NCBI RefSeq assembly: GCF_048128805.1
Contig: NC_135998.1
Location: 25,569,396-25,633,395 of the forward strand
Length of the DNA: 64,000 nucleotides
From: Centroberyx gerrardi
Taxonomy: Eukaryota; Chordata; Actinopteri; Beryciformes; Berycidae
Direction: 5' to 3'
Translations under genes and position numbers: made by a program
Notes under the pieces: generated by a model
Told to the model about the DNA's origin: nothing
The model's database searches: none
The model's input: only the letters and a program-made list of their open reading frames with translations
Shown: piece after piece, positions 12,801-22,607 of the stretch
How positions within the stretch are numbered: position 1 is the stretch's first letter
Layout: each line of letters opens with the position of its first letter

Positions 12801-14743
12801 TTGAATGACTTGTCGATTAGCAACAATCCGTAGCTGTGCAACCCCTACTGTATACCCTGCTGGTCAACACTTGTACTAACCAGATCCTCAAAGGTTCCCT
12901 GAGCACACTTCACTAGAATCCTCCATTTGTGTAATTTAGAGAACAGTGTTTCATGTTCATCTTCTGATGAACATGAAACACTTCATCTTCATGATTCTTA
13001 CATCATGAAACGTACCTTCATGCAATAAGATTTTGCACCAGCCTAACTCCTCTTAATACCTAATAATAATGAAGTGGACGTGGCTCAGTTGGCCTCGGAG
13101 GTGGTGTTATTGTAGTTAGCTGTTAGCGGCTAACATTGGCGTTGACCCCTGGACCTCCGTTCCAGACGGACGAGGTGTTCCTGGAGGCTCAGATCCAGAA
13201 CATCACCACCTCACCCATGTTCATGGAGAAGGTCTCTCTGGAGCCCTCCATGATGTACAACGTTACAGAGCTCAACATCGTGGAAGGTGGAGAGCAAGGG
13301 TAAAGGCAGATTGGTTTAGATTCCTTTTTGTGATACTCTTAATTGTTAATCTGATTGCAGCAAGGTCGATTTTTACTGTCAACCTTTACACTGACTTGCT
13401 CCTGTAACCTTTCCCTGTCAGAGAGTCTACATTTGGGAAAATGTCCTATCTGCAGCCCATGGACACACGGCAGTACCTGTATTGCCTGAAGCCAAAGCCT
13501 GAGTTTGCGGAGAAGGCTGGCGTCATAAAGGGCGTGACGGTGATCGGCAAGCTTGACATTGTGTGGAAAACCAATCTTGGGGAGAGAGGGAGGCTACAGA
13601 CCAGCCAACTACAAAGAATGGTATTGGGACACTCTCATGTGATTTCTATACTACTGTCAAAATCAAAGGGAGTTTCACCCCATTTGTTACCCTCATGTGT
13701 CCTCCAGGCTCCGGGGTATGGGGATATCAGGCTGTCACTGGAGATGATTCCTGATACTGTCAACCTAGAAGAACCATTTGACATCATCTGTAAAATCACC
13801 AACTGCAGGTGAAAACTTCAGTCCAAACATTTACACACTAGGGATGGGACGATATGTTTATCTCACGATACGATTTGATACGCGATGGGGTTCACGATTC
13901 AATACAACCACGATACGATGTAATAAATAAAAGTTCAGTGACAATAAAGTCTCACAGAATTATGTTTATTTCTGAGACACAAATCTTTCTAGCAATGGCA
14001 TTGGCTCACTACAATGTAAATAATTTAAAAATGTCATTGCAAAGTGCAAATAATATAATTTGGATGGAGAACATTGTGAAATTGTGATTGGCAAGCCGTC
14101 TCATTTGTGATTACTACAGCAGAATAAAATGTAGCTAATATCACGATTCATTTTTCTGCCCCACGATACACATTGTCACATTTTTGCATTGTGATATATT
14201 GAATTTCGATATATTGTCCCATGCCTACTCCACACTAATCAATTATATAAAATGAAATTGCACCACTACGATATTTTCCAAACCCCTGATGGTGTTGACA
14301 GCTATCAGACACTGATGGAAGAGTCAAAATCTGAAGCTTTTCCACGGATTTTGTTTGTGTTGCAGTGAAAGAACCATGGACCTGGTGCTGGAGATGTGTA
14401 ACACGAGGTCCATCCACTGGTGTGGCGTATCAGGGAGACAGCTGGGGAAAGTCAGTCCTAGTGCCTTCCTCTCCCTGCCCCTCAAACTCCTGTCGTCCGT
14501 CCAGGGCCTGCAGGTATGATCTCAGCTCTTCACAATCTAAATCTTAATGCATTACGGGAAACTGCTGGTAGATATCAGTATGTTGAAATAAAAGGCCGTT
14601 TATTTAGTGAACTATTTTTCTCTTCTTTGTTTTAGAGTCTTTCTGGATTAAGGCTCACAGACACATTTCTGAAGAGGACGTATGAATATGACGACATCGC
14701 ACAAGTCTGTGTGATCTGCCCGTATATGAGCAACGAGTGCTAG
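6806..14743 (+). CDS. trappc13: Trafficking protein particle complex subunit 13
   Basis: Twelve coding exons in consistent phase give 411 residues: 6806-6851, 8735-8803, 9770-9869, 9962-10046, 10144-10271, 10385-10457, 10831-10875, 13166-13299, 13422-13620, 13708-13808, 14366-14513 and 14636-14743. The protein begins [19 protein letters not shown] and keeps family hallmarks such as [35 protein letters not shown] and [18 protein letters not shown]. The length matches vertebrate TRAPPC13 (DUF974/Trs65-like, beta-sandwich domains). The family is a subunit of the metazoan TRAPP III complex, acting at Golgi and pre-autophagosomal membranes in Rab1 activation. The start is the only ATG in frame with the conserved N-terminus. 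All introns have GT/AG ends; the exon 9 donor (GTATTG) is weak. Introns 7 and 10 hold hAT MITEs and intron 1 a LINE relic. Nothing suggests inactivation. Confidence 0.97.
7990..8110 (-). mobile_element. LINE reverse-transcriptase relic
   Basis: On the minus strand one frame reads [19 protein letters not shown], which resembles the fingers/palm segment of LINE reverse transcriptases (D-F-x-x-AFNTI-x-P). Frameshifts and stops surround it, so only a short decayed piece remains. It lies in trappc13 intron 1 in antisense orientation. The limits are approximate; related sequence may extend to about 7680. Confidence 0.5.
12289..12847. mobile_element. hAT-type MITE with 8-bp target duplication
   Basis: The element starts TAGAGGTTGCAC and ends GTGCAACCCCTA, an 11/12-bp terminal inverted repeat. 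It is flanked by a perfect 8-bp duplication, CTGTATAC (12281-12288 and 12848-12855). The 8-bp duplication and TAG...CTA ends are the hAT signature. It is 559 bp long with no transposase frame, so it is non-autonomous. It sits in trappc13 intron 7. Internal copies of GTCGACT/CTAGTCG near both ends suggest subterminal repeats. Confidence 0.88.
12946..12981. repeat. Perfect 16-bp hairpin, 4-nt loop
   Basis: GTGTTTCATGTTCATC and its exact complement are separated by TTCT, in trappc13 intron 7. It could fold in DNA or in the pre-mRNA. It is too short for a pre-miRNA stem, and no function is assigned. Confidence 0.8.
13839..14227. mobile_element. hAT-type MITE (TAGGGATGGGACGATA family)
   Basis: It begins TAGGGATGGGACGATATG and ends CATATTGTCCCATGCCTA-like sequence, giving imperfect inverted ends of about 17 bp. 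Flanking 8-mers TTACACAC and CTCCACAC agree at six of eight positions, consistent with a decayed hAT target duplication. Internal repeats of CACGATACGAT are typical of this family. It is 389 bp, has no transposase, and lies in trappc13 intron 10. Confidence 0.75.
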
Positions 14744-14907
14744 AGCCACGTTTTTATTTAGCTTTTTGCATCTTTGATTTGAATGGACCAACTGGATTTC
14801 TGCGCCTGTGCTGACCTGTCACACTTTGCACCCTAAGGTGATCATGTTTTAATACGTATTGTTTCTTTCTTTGAAAATAATTATTATGTTAATTGTGCAT
14901 AAATGTG

Positions 14908-14913
14908 AATAAA
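14908..14913 (+). terminator. trappc13: trappc13 polyadenylation signal
   Basis: A canonical AATAAA lies 165 bp after the trappc13 stop codon, followed by a T/GT-rich stretch (TTGATTCATCTTGTGG). It is the first such hexamer downstream of the gene. Confidence 0.75.
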
Positions 14914-14939
14914 ATCACTATAACCCTTGATTCATCTTG

Positions 14940-17034
14940 TGGCTTTTAAACACTTATTTAAATGGTCCATGTTGGCTTTCAGTGTTATCAAAATGTTCCA
15001 TTGACACATTGAAAACCCATGAAAATAGGAACATTTGACAAAATTTTTAATTTACTTTTAAATGAGCTTATACAGTAATTCATCTTTAAAGATGGTCCTG
15101 TTTTTCATTTAAAATCAGTGCATGTAGTACACAATCGGTATATTTTCTGTATGTTGTACAGTCTGCTGTTAAAGCTATTTCTGGGTATTATATTCAGCCC
15201 TCTTTTTGGCTCTACTAGTAACAAATATCTTCATGAGCCAGACATTGTCACAAGGGTAACCTAGATCTAATGTAGAACAAATAAAAATAGGAGCACAGAG
15301 CTTTGAAAAGACACAATTCCTTCTTATTGACTTAAGACTATTAGAGATGTCTAGTGGTAGTTGTATACTAGGCATTTTCAAGGCTGAAAGTGCTATATAA
15401 CATGGAGTTTTAAAGTCATATTGCCTGGTTCAAATGTTTGCGTGATTTGATGGCCACTGATGTATTTTATGTTAACCATGGCTTCATATATCCACATTTT
15501 GGATATATCTACTGCCCCTAACAAGAGTAAATATATTTGGAGCTTCTGTTCACTGTGTCATTTTGGCTCAAGTTGTTAAAGTCAAGTCTGAAGTGTTAGC
15601 CAAATCGAAACATAGGGTAATCAAATCAGTTCATTAAAAATACTCAAAAAGATGAGATAAAATATTGATGTTGGTAAATACTGGTTGTGGGAAATTTTGC
15701 TTTACAAAAATGTTTAATAGTCCCACATGTGAGCCACACTTGCTTTCTGAATTTTTCCTTGAGATTCAGTGACTGGTTTCTTTCAGGGAGAGTGGACAGC
15801 TCCTCTGGTCCACCGCTGCTCTTGCACAACACAGCCTAACCCAAGTACTGTGGCAAAAGATGTGAGATAGAAACAGGATTTACTGAGTGGCCAAGGAAAA
15901 TCTAATCACTGGATTCAATTTGAGCACTGGCCCCTATTTTAAGGCATAATTTAACATGAGAGATGCCAGATTGAGACAAAATAATGAAACAAAGGGAAAA
16001 GTACAAGTGCAATGGTCGTAGGCTAAGAACATTCCTCAATTTCAAGACGTATTTATTGACATGTTTTAAACAAAACAGTGCTGCCCTAGCATACTTGTTT
16101 CCATAAAGCATCTGACTTCAAATATCAGATTTAAGAGCATGCAAAATGAACAATCAGAATATTTCCTTACTAGTTAATGAACAATTAAATAGGCTTAAAG
16201 GGGTAATGGCATTGACATATATGTTTGCTAAAGTGCAATAATAACATGATGTGGGCTGCAAACATTGCTATACAATTACACACTTTCTTATTCGAAAATT
16301 AAGTAGTTCAGTGTTCAGTCAAAAGCTGTGATATAAGTAAGTCCCACATGTTTAAGGATTGAATGGTCTTCGTCACCCAACAGTAAGTAGAGCATGTTGT
16401 TATACAAAAGAACAAGGTAAACCTGATGTGCCTCATATGAGGAAAAAACAGAAATGTTTCCTGCAATGCTTTAGTAATGCATCCTCCCCTAATCTCTACT
16501 CATCATGACCAGACAGAAGGATCCTTCATTCGTTACACAAAGAGGGCAGTATTTTCAGCACATATAAAACACACGATCTCTGTGGAATGGAACAGCTCAG
16601 AAGAAAGAATTTACTGTCAGTATGCTGAATGTGTTGGGTTTTTTTTGCTCTCTCTTATGACTGGGTGTTGTTTACAATATGTTTTGCTGTTTGCCCTGAT
16701 ATCTAGATGTGTGGGATGCTCTTTTCATGGTCCAGCCTCCGTGCCCTCGCCTCGCCTCTCCTCTCCACTCCAGAGCCCTAGTCACAGTAAAGTGCCTTCA
16801 ACCCCATCTTTTCCTCTTCATTCCAGCTGTGCCGGTGATTTGAGTTAAAGAAATGGGTGTAGAGATTGTAATCGCGTCATATGGTTGCCCTTCCTCTGGT
16901 AAAACGTGACGCTGAAATGAAAATAATGCATGTCATTCAATGGTACTGTATCATTAATACAACAGTGCATTTCACGCTTTATGTTTGGCCTGCTAAATGT
17001 TTTGGCTAAGCCTGCTGTTAAGGACCTGAGTAGA
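14940..17034. other. Convergent intergenic region and sgtb 3' UTR
   Basis: trappc13 and sgtb point toward each other here. No gene is supported. A plus-strand frame of 123 codons at 16477-16848 lacks any protein-like pattern and lies opposite the presumed sgtb 3' UTR. A minus-strand AATAAA (TTTATT at 16052-16057) could end sgtb with a roughly 1-kb 3' UTR. The stretch 14950-16000 is AT-rich and shows no recognisable repeat. Confidence 0.55.
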
Positions 17035-20000
17035 TCATGAGTGCTCCTCGGCGCTGCCGCTGAAGGAGCGGCTCCGGATGTGGTTCCTCAGCTGCTCTAT
17101 CAGCTCCGGGTTCTGCTGCTGGATCTGCTGGGCAAACTGTTGTCCTCTGACAGAGAGACCGGAAAGCTTTCATTACCAGCTGAACTGCATTCTACTAGAG
17201 AAATGATTCTCAAAGTGGGGTCTGGGGGCCTTGAGGGAGGTCCCAGGGATCCCCAGCAAAATTAAGAATAGTTCAATTTCGGTCTCACTCTCACCACCCT
17301 TATCTCCTTATATACAGTGTAGGCAGTTATACTATTGAATTGAAAGAGTTGCAGTGTAGCATCAATGTATTCAGGAGTAAATATTCAAGCTAAATATTCT
17401 TTTAATTTTGCCAAGTCAGAAGTAGTAACAAAGTTGTGAATGGACACTGTACTTACGCTTCAATCAAACTGGAGATGTCTGACAGTCCACCCACTCCTGC
17501 TGCAGGTCCCCCCACTGCATTCGACATCATTCCTGACATACTGACCACACAGCGAGACAGAGGGGGGAGTCAAACCAAGTGTTTTCAGATGGCCGCAAAA
17601 TAATTATTTCACAGTGAAACACAGCTCTGAGTGTAATCAATTACAGATGACACTCACAGCTGCTGCACTTGTTGGTTCTGCATCACGCTAGCAGCCTGTA
17701 AATAGAAATCCAGCTGAAATCCAACTTGTCTCTCAGAAACGTATGAAATGGACAATTAATTTCCGGTTACATTCTGCAATTTTGTCAGAATAAGTGTATT
17801 ACCAAGTGGTGTGGTTCGTCGTGGCTCAAACCAATTTCATAGCAGTCTCATTTGTGTATTGCCTTTGTTACTGTAATGAAATACTGGCATGCTTGTAAAA
17901 ACATTCTTTGCCTGGCAAGCATTCCCTTGTGCCGCCATTAAACTAGTCGGGATTCCCCACCTGGGACAATGCCCCCACCACTTGACAATAACATTGGTTG
18001 AATAACAGGCTAGCTGTCACTCAGGGGGCTAATTAGGGAAAATGCCTGGTGTAACCTCATCAGAAACACAGACAGTATGAGGCACCTGTCCTTAGGACTA
18101 GTGGATTTTCTTTCCTTGGACAGTAAATTGTGCCTATAATACATTCAGTGACAACTTCAACAGGGTTTTCAAGTAGAGCACAGGTATTAGGGCTCATGCT
18201 CTTACCATGCTGATGAAGGCAGGGTTGTTGATTAAGCTAGCCATGTCAAATCCCAGTCCAGCAGCTATCTGTGGTTAGAAACAAAGAGATAAGATGTATG
18301 TATTGGCTCACAAAATAAGGGGTAACAGTAAAATGAGGGGTCTCTACTTACTGGGCTGGTTGCTTCTCTCTGCTTCTGCTCTGCTATCTTCAGGTTGGAT
18401 TTGTAGGTGTCATTCTCGGGGTCTAATACCAGAGCTTTCTTGAAGTAGGAAATTGCCTCGGGGTACTTGTTCATGGCAGTCAAAGCCAAGCTGGAGCCAC
18501 AAAGGAGAAGGGCCGATGTAACTTTTGACTGACTGTACACTATGGTGCAGACTATGTCGAGAAAACCACAAAGAGCTTATCTTGCATGTATCTAACTCCG
18601 AACAAATACTGTTTTGCTAATGAAACGAACAGCATCTTTCATTTGTTATGTCTGACTCACCCCATCCGTCCAAACGCTTTGCTGTAGCTGGGATCAATCC
18701 CTATGGCTCTCTCACAGTCGCCGGTTGCCTCTGTGTAATTTCCCAGTTTACTGTGAGCTGCAGCCCTGCAAAGTGCAAGATCCACAACACAGACTCTCCA
18801 GTCTTGCCTGCAGTCCTCTCTCCATGCTTAAGTTTAGCTCTGCTTTGTTTAATTGTGTTCAGATCAATAATGCACGGGGAAAGGATCCATTGGCACTGTC
18901 TAGTCAAATTCAAACAGCATGACATCACAGGCTATTTTGCAACATGTAATCCCACTCAACTCTGGTTGTGCACTGTCTAGAGTTATATACAATACCTGAT
19001 CTACAACACAAGTATACAGTACATGCAATAGTGAAAATAATGTTATTTCTGCTGTGAGTACCTATTACAGTAGTAGACAGCATTTCTTAGGTCCAGATCA
19101 ATGGCCTTTGTGTAGCACTCCACCGCACAGCTGTAGTTCTCTTCCTTCATGTGATTGTTCCCTGCGAATGAAAGATTGGTTTGTCCGCTCAGATTATGCA
19201 CACTGAAAGTCTGTGATGACAACACTCGGCCTAATTTATCAGGGAATGTATCAAGGAATACTGGTTTAGGATTAGTTTTGCCTTTTGGATCATCGTGACA
19301 GAAGTGGCCAAGGAGATAAGGTTAGGAATCAGCATTCCTATTCTGAAATCATTTTTACCATATACATACAGTAAATAGCAATCATATGTTTAAGAGATAT
19401 TCAGGGTTATGGTAAATGTTGACAGTGTTGACGAATACAGATCTGCATATAAAGGCATTCTATCTTTAGCAGGTTTTTGATGCTTTATACAAACTATACA
19501 GAAATACCATAGATAAAAGGCTACAAAGAAGTGGCAGGTTGTGGCTGCTTTCATTTTAGCAGAGCCTGAAAAGTCACCGATTTTCTTACAATGTATATAT
19601 CAGGTTCTTGGAGAGAACCCCCCTCTCCCAGAACCCCAAATATAGCGATCAGCAGGTCAGGCCCTTCTGTCATCACCAAAGATGTCTGACGAGGTTGGAA
19701 ATACAGAACTCCAGAAGGTGCAAAGAGTTGGACAGTTACAGAAATACTGTATGTGTCCAGGAAGGAGGGGGCGGCCAACTTTGAAACTATTAAATACTTT
19801 GTCTATGGGCTAATCAAGACAGTGTATCCTGTCTAAAGCACAAGGTACTGCATATATCTGCTGCTATGTCAAAAGATTTAGAGAAGCATGACTAGACAAA
19901 TCGTCATATATATGATCTTCCACTGTAGGCTGAAGGATCGAAAGACACTGATCTACTTCCAGGGACGTTATAGAAGGAAGTAGAGGTATCAGAGCCAATG

Positions 20001-21444
20001 AAGATAAACTGTAAAATTTTATAAAGTGAGTTTTAACGGTACCTTCATTTTTGAGTTGCTCTGCTCGTTCAATGTCTTCTGGAGATGGGGAGGTCTCTGG
20101 GATGGTTATGTTGTCATTCTAAGTAAATACAAAACCGAGAAAGAGGCATTGATCTGATGTACTCATAACTGTAAGTAACTGTGAATAAATGAGAGTGTGA
20201 GATTGCAGCTTAATCTGAGACAGGACATACACATGACACATGATGGTATACTAAGTCTTTATGGGGTTTCACCTTTTTTAATACAGATCCCAATACTCAA
20301 GTCCCAATATAACCCAATATAAAAGTCAGATGTTTATCCAAAGTATATGCTGGCACTGTTTGTGTGGCCTGTGCAACACCCACCTTTAGTAGGGAGTTGA
20401 GGAATATCTCTGTCAGAGGCTGTGGCACAGCGAGGTGGCAGTCACTGGAGCTGATCTTAAAGGTGGTCTCTAAACACTGTATTGCAACTGCAGAGTAAGA
20501 TTGTTAAAACATGACACTACGAAACCAAACCCCTTCATTTTATCCCTGAAATGTCCTTAATTTCCCCATTACATAAACATGTATTATCCATTAAAAATAA
20601 CATAGCTTTAAAAAAGCAAGGTGAGTATCATGGGTTTATAAGGGATTTATTCATGGGTTGATTCACAGACACTAGTAAGTAAGGGATTGTTCATGTCCTT
20701 TGTGCATGGTTTATAGGGTTATTAATGAGTTATTAATGGAAAGTTCCTGTCTCCCTGAAATTTTCATTAAATTATAAAGTATGGAGCCAAGATTAAAGGG
20801 TGTTTAAGGAGGTTTCGATGGGATCTCCTCCATTTATAACCCCCTTAATGAATTTGAAGGGGATTTTGCATGAATTAAGGGGTGAATTCATGTAAATTAA
20901 TGAAAATGTAAGGTTGTTTGAAGGGATTACTGGTTCGTAGAGATAGTATATGGTCGCTGAGATAAAGATAAAGAAGTGAATAGTGAAAAGACAGCTCATA
21001 AAGACTGTTCTCTAAACCAGGCCCAGAAGAAAAGATGACTTTATCATCATGGGGAAGCAGAACTTGGGTACAAGATATGCACAGTGACAGATTTCAACTA
21101 GCTCGTCAGTCTTTTTCATATTGGATAAAACACTCGGCTGCGCAGACATCACACCCTCATTTCCAGGCCCCTGTGATGCCCTCTGATGATTAGGCCCATT
21201 CCTGCTTATTCCTTTTAGATCAGGATAGCAAACTCAGGATATTTATTCAATTTCATTTGGAGTTGGAGAGAGAGCAAGAGCATATAGTGTAATGTTTGCA
21301 AAAGCACTTCCAGAAGGAAAAGTGCCACAGTTGACTCGACCTACCTTCGAGGCTCTCCTGCTCATCTGAATTCAAAGCACCACAATGTGTTTGATCTCGT
21401 AGGAACTGCACAATAGAGAATGCCAGGCGCTTCTCCATTGCCAT
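17035..21444 (-). CDS. sgtb: Small glutamine-rich TPR co-chaperone beta
   Basis: Ten coding exons, read right to left: 21345-21444, 20384-20487, 20043-20118, 19062-19161, 18661-18765, 18352-18490, 18206-18268, 17658-17695, 17457-17540 and 17035-17146. Phases agree throughout and give 306 residues, close to human SGTB. Residues 1-70 form the SGT dimerisation domain ([23 protein letters not shown]), which binds Ubl partners of the BAG6/GET pathway. Three TPR units follow at about 88-118, 120-152 and 154-186; they hold N and R residues expected to clamp the EEVD tails of Hsp70/Hsp90. The tail has [15 protein letters not shown] and the Gln-rich [21 protein letters not shown], the hydrophobic-client region. 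The family is a cytosolic co-chaperone that captures tail-anchored proteins. SGTB is assigned over SGTA from these sequence features and from neighbours trappc13 and nln. Confidence 0.97.
20560..20990. repeat. Low-complexity repeat in sgtb intron 1
   Basis: The words ATTAATGA, AAGGG and TTTATAAGG recur irregularly through about 400 bp without a fixed period. It looks like a decayed tandem or simple repeat. No coding potential is apparent. Confidence 0.35.
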
Positions 21445-22409
21445 TTTTTATCTGCAAACTGCAGGGCACAGGAAGTTTGGAGTGAAAAACAAGGCTGGTG
21501 ACTATAATCAATGCATACAGACAGTGTCATTATTTCTGTGATAAATGTTTAATAAGAGGTTTAATAAATGGCTTCTTAATTTTTTTTATCACAGCTTCAT
21601 CATCTATGTGGTCTGTGGTCTATCACAAACAATACACTGTTGGTATCAATAGTAGACCTACAACAACTAGAAAAGGTTGCTGGTGGTGCCATTCTTGTTT
21701 CCAAGACAACTCATGGGCGGCATCCTTGTTTATAACTAATCATAGCTCTATGTAAACGCAGTTAGCTACTCACATCACGAATTTCGCCGCCTTTAAGATG
21801 AATATACTTGCAATTTACAATCCTGCTCCCTAAGACTTTGATGCTTAGCCTACCCAAGGCCGCCCCAAACATTTTACTTTTACTGCAGGCACAAAACAAT
21901 AAACTTCTGGTAAACAAAATTTACTGTAATTTGATTCTATGGGGGAAAGAGTTAGTTATGCAAATACAATCTTTCCATCACGTGCTAGTGCAATGCATTT
22001 GATGTTCATAAAGGTCTGACGAGCAGCTCCTCCCTCGTGTTGTGTTGACACACGTAAATGCAATGATGCAGAAGCTGTGATGTAATCCCATGATGGGAGA
22101 CGGGGGGTTATTTCGTATCACAGTGCCATAATATTATGCGTACGGGCAACAAATGGCACTGGCAGGTGCGTGTCGGTTATTTCAAAAGCCTGTCGTTACA
22201 GCTCGCCCGGACAAGAGGCGCATGCATTGTGCAGCTTGTGTGATGGCTGAACAATCACAATCCTCCATCAGTGAGGTTAGTAAATAAGCACGGGAGGATA
22301 CATAAAAGCTATCCCCGGATCCCCGTTTTTGTCTCTCCAAATACGATGTAGCCAATTCGCAAATAACATTGTATCAAAGGATGCTGTTCAATGCCCCCCG
22401 CCCACCTAC

Positions 22410-22440
22410 CTGAGCTCTTTTCCAGCTGTCTCTGCTACCG
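22410..22440 (-). other. sgtb: sgtb non-coding first exon (3' part)
   Basis: On the minus strand a strong donor, GAGCTCAG then GTAGGTGGG, lies at 22409/22410. It could splice to an acceptor (CCCTGCAG or TTTGCAG) 7-14 bp upstream of the sgtb start codon, placing the exon end at 21451 or 21458. The transcription start is not defined by sequence; the limit at 22440 is arbitrary. Confidence 0.55.
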
Positions 22441-22607
22441 CGTCATGAGGACTTCTGTCAAATTGATCGCATCCTCGGCGCCTGCGCACTCACAGCGGAA
22501 ATAAGAATCTTTTTCCACATGCAACCCTGCTGAGGCTGTCAGGAGCAACAGTGAGAAGGGCAGCAGAAGACTGAGGTTTTGCACGAAAAACGCATGAAAT
22601 CGCCGGC
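22441..22607. promoter_or_regulatory. Probable bidirectional sgtb/nln promoter
   Basis: The presumed sgtb first exon (minus) and the nln first coding exon (plus) are separated by about 170 bp of relatively GC-rich sequence with CpGs (for example TCCTCGGCGCCTGCGC near 22473). No TATA box is evident on either strand. This is the usual form of a shared CpG-type housekeeping promoter. Transcription starts are inferred, not seen. Confidence 0.55.

Noticed and set aside
16477-16848. 123-codon plus-strand frame between trappc13 and sgtb.
   Set aside because: It lies opposite the presumed sgtb 3' UTR, has low-complexity Ser/Pro composition, and shows no family motif or splice context. It does not resemble SHLD3.
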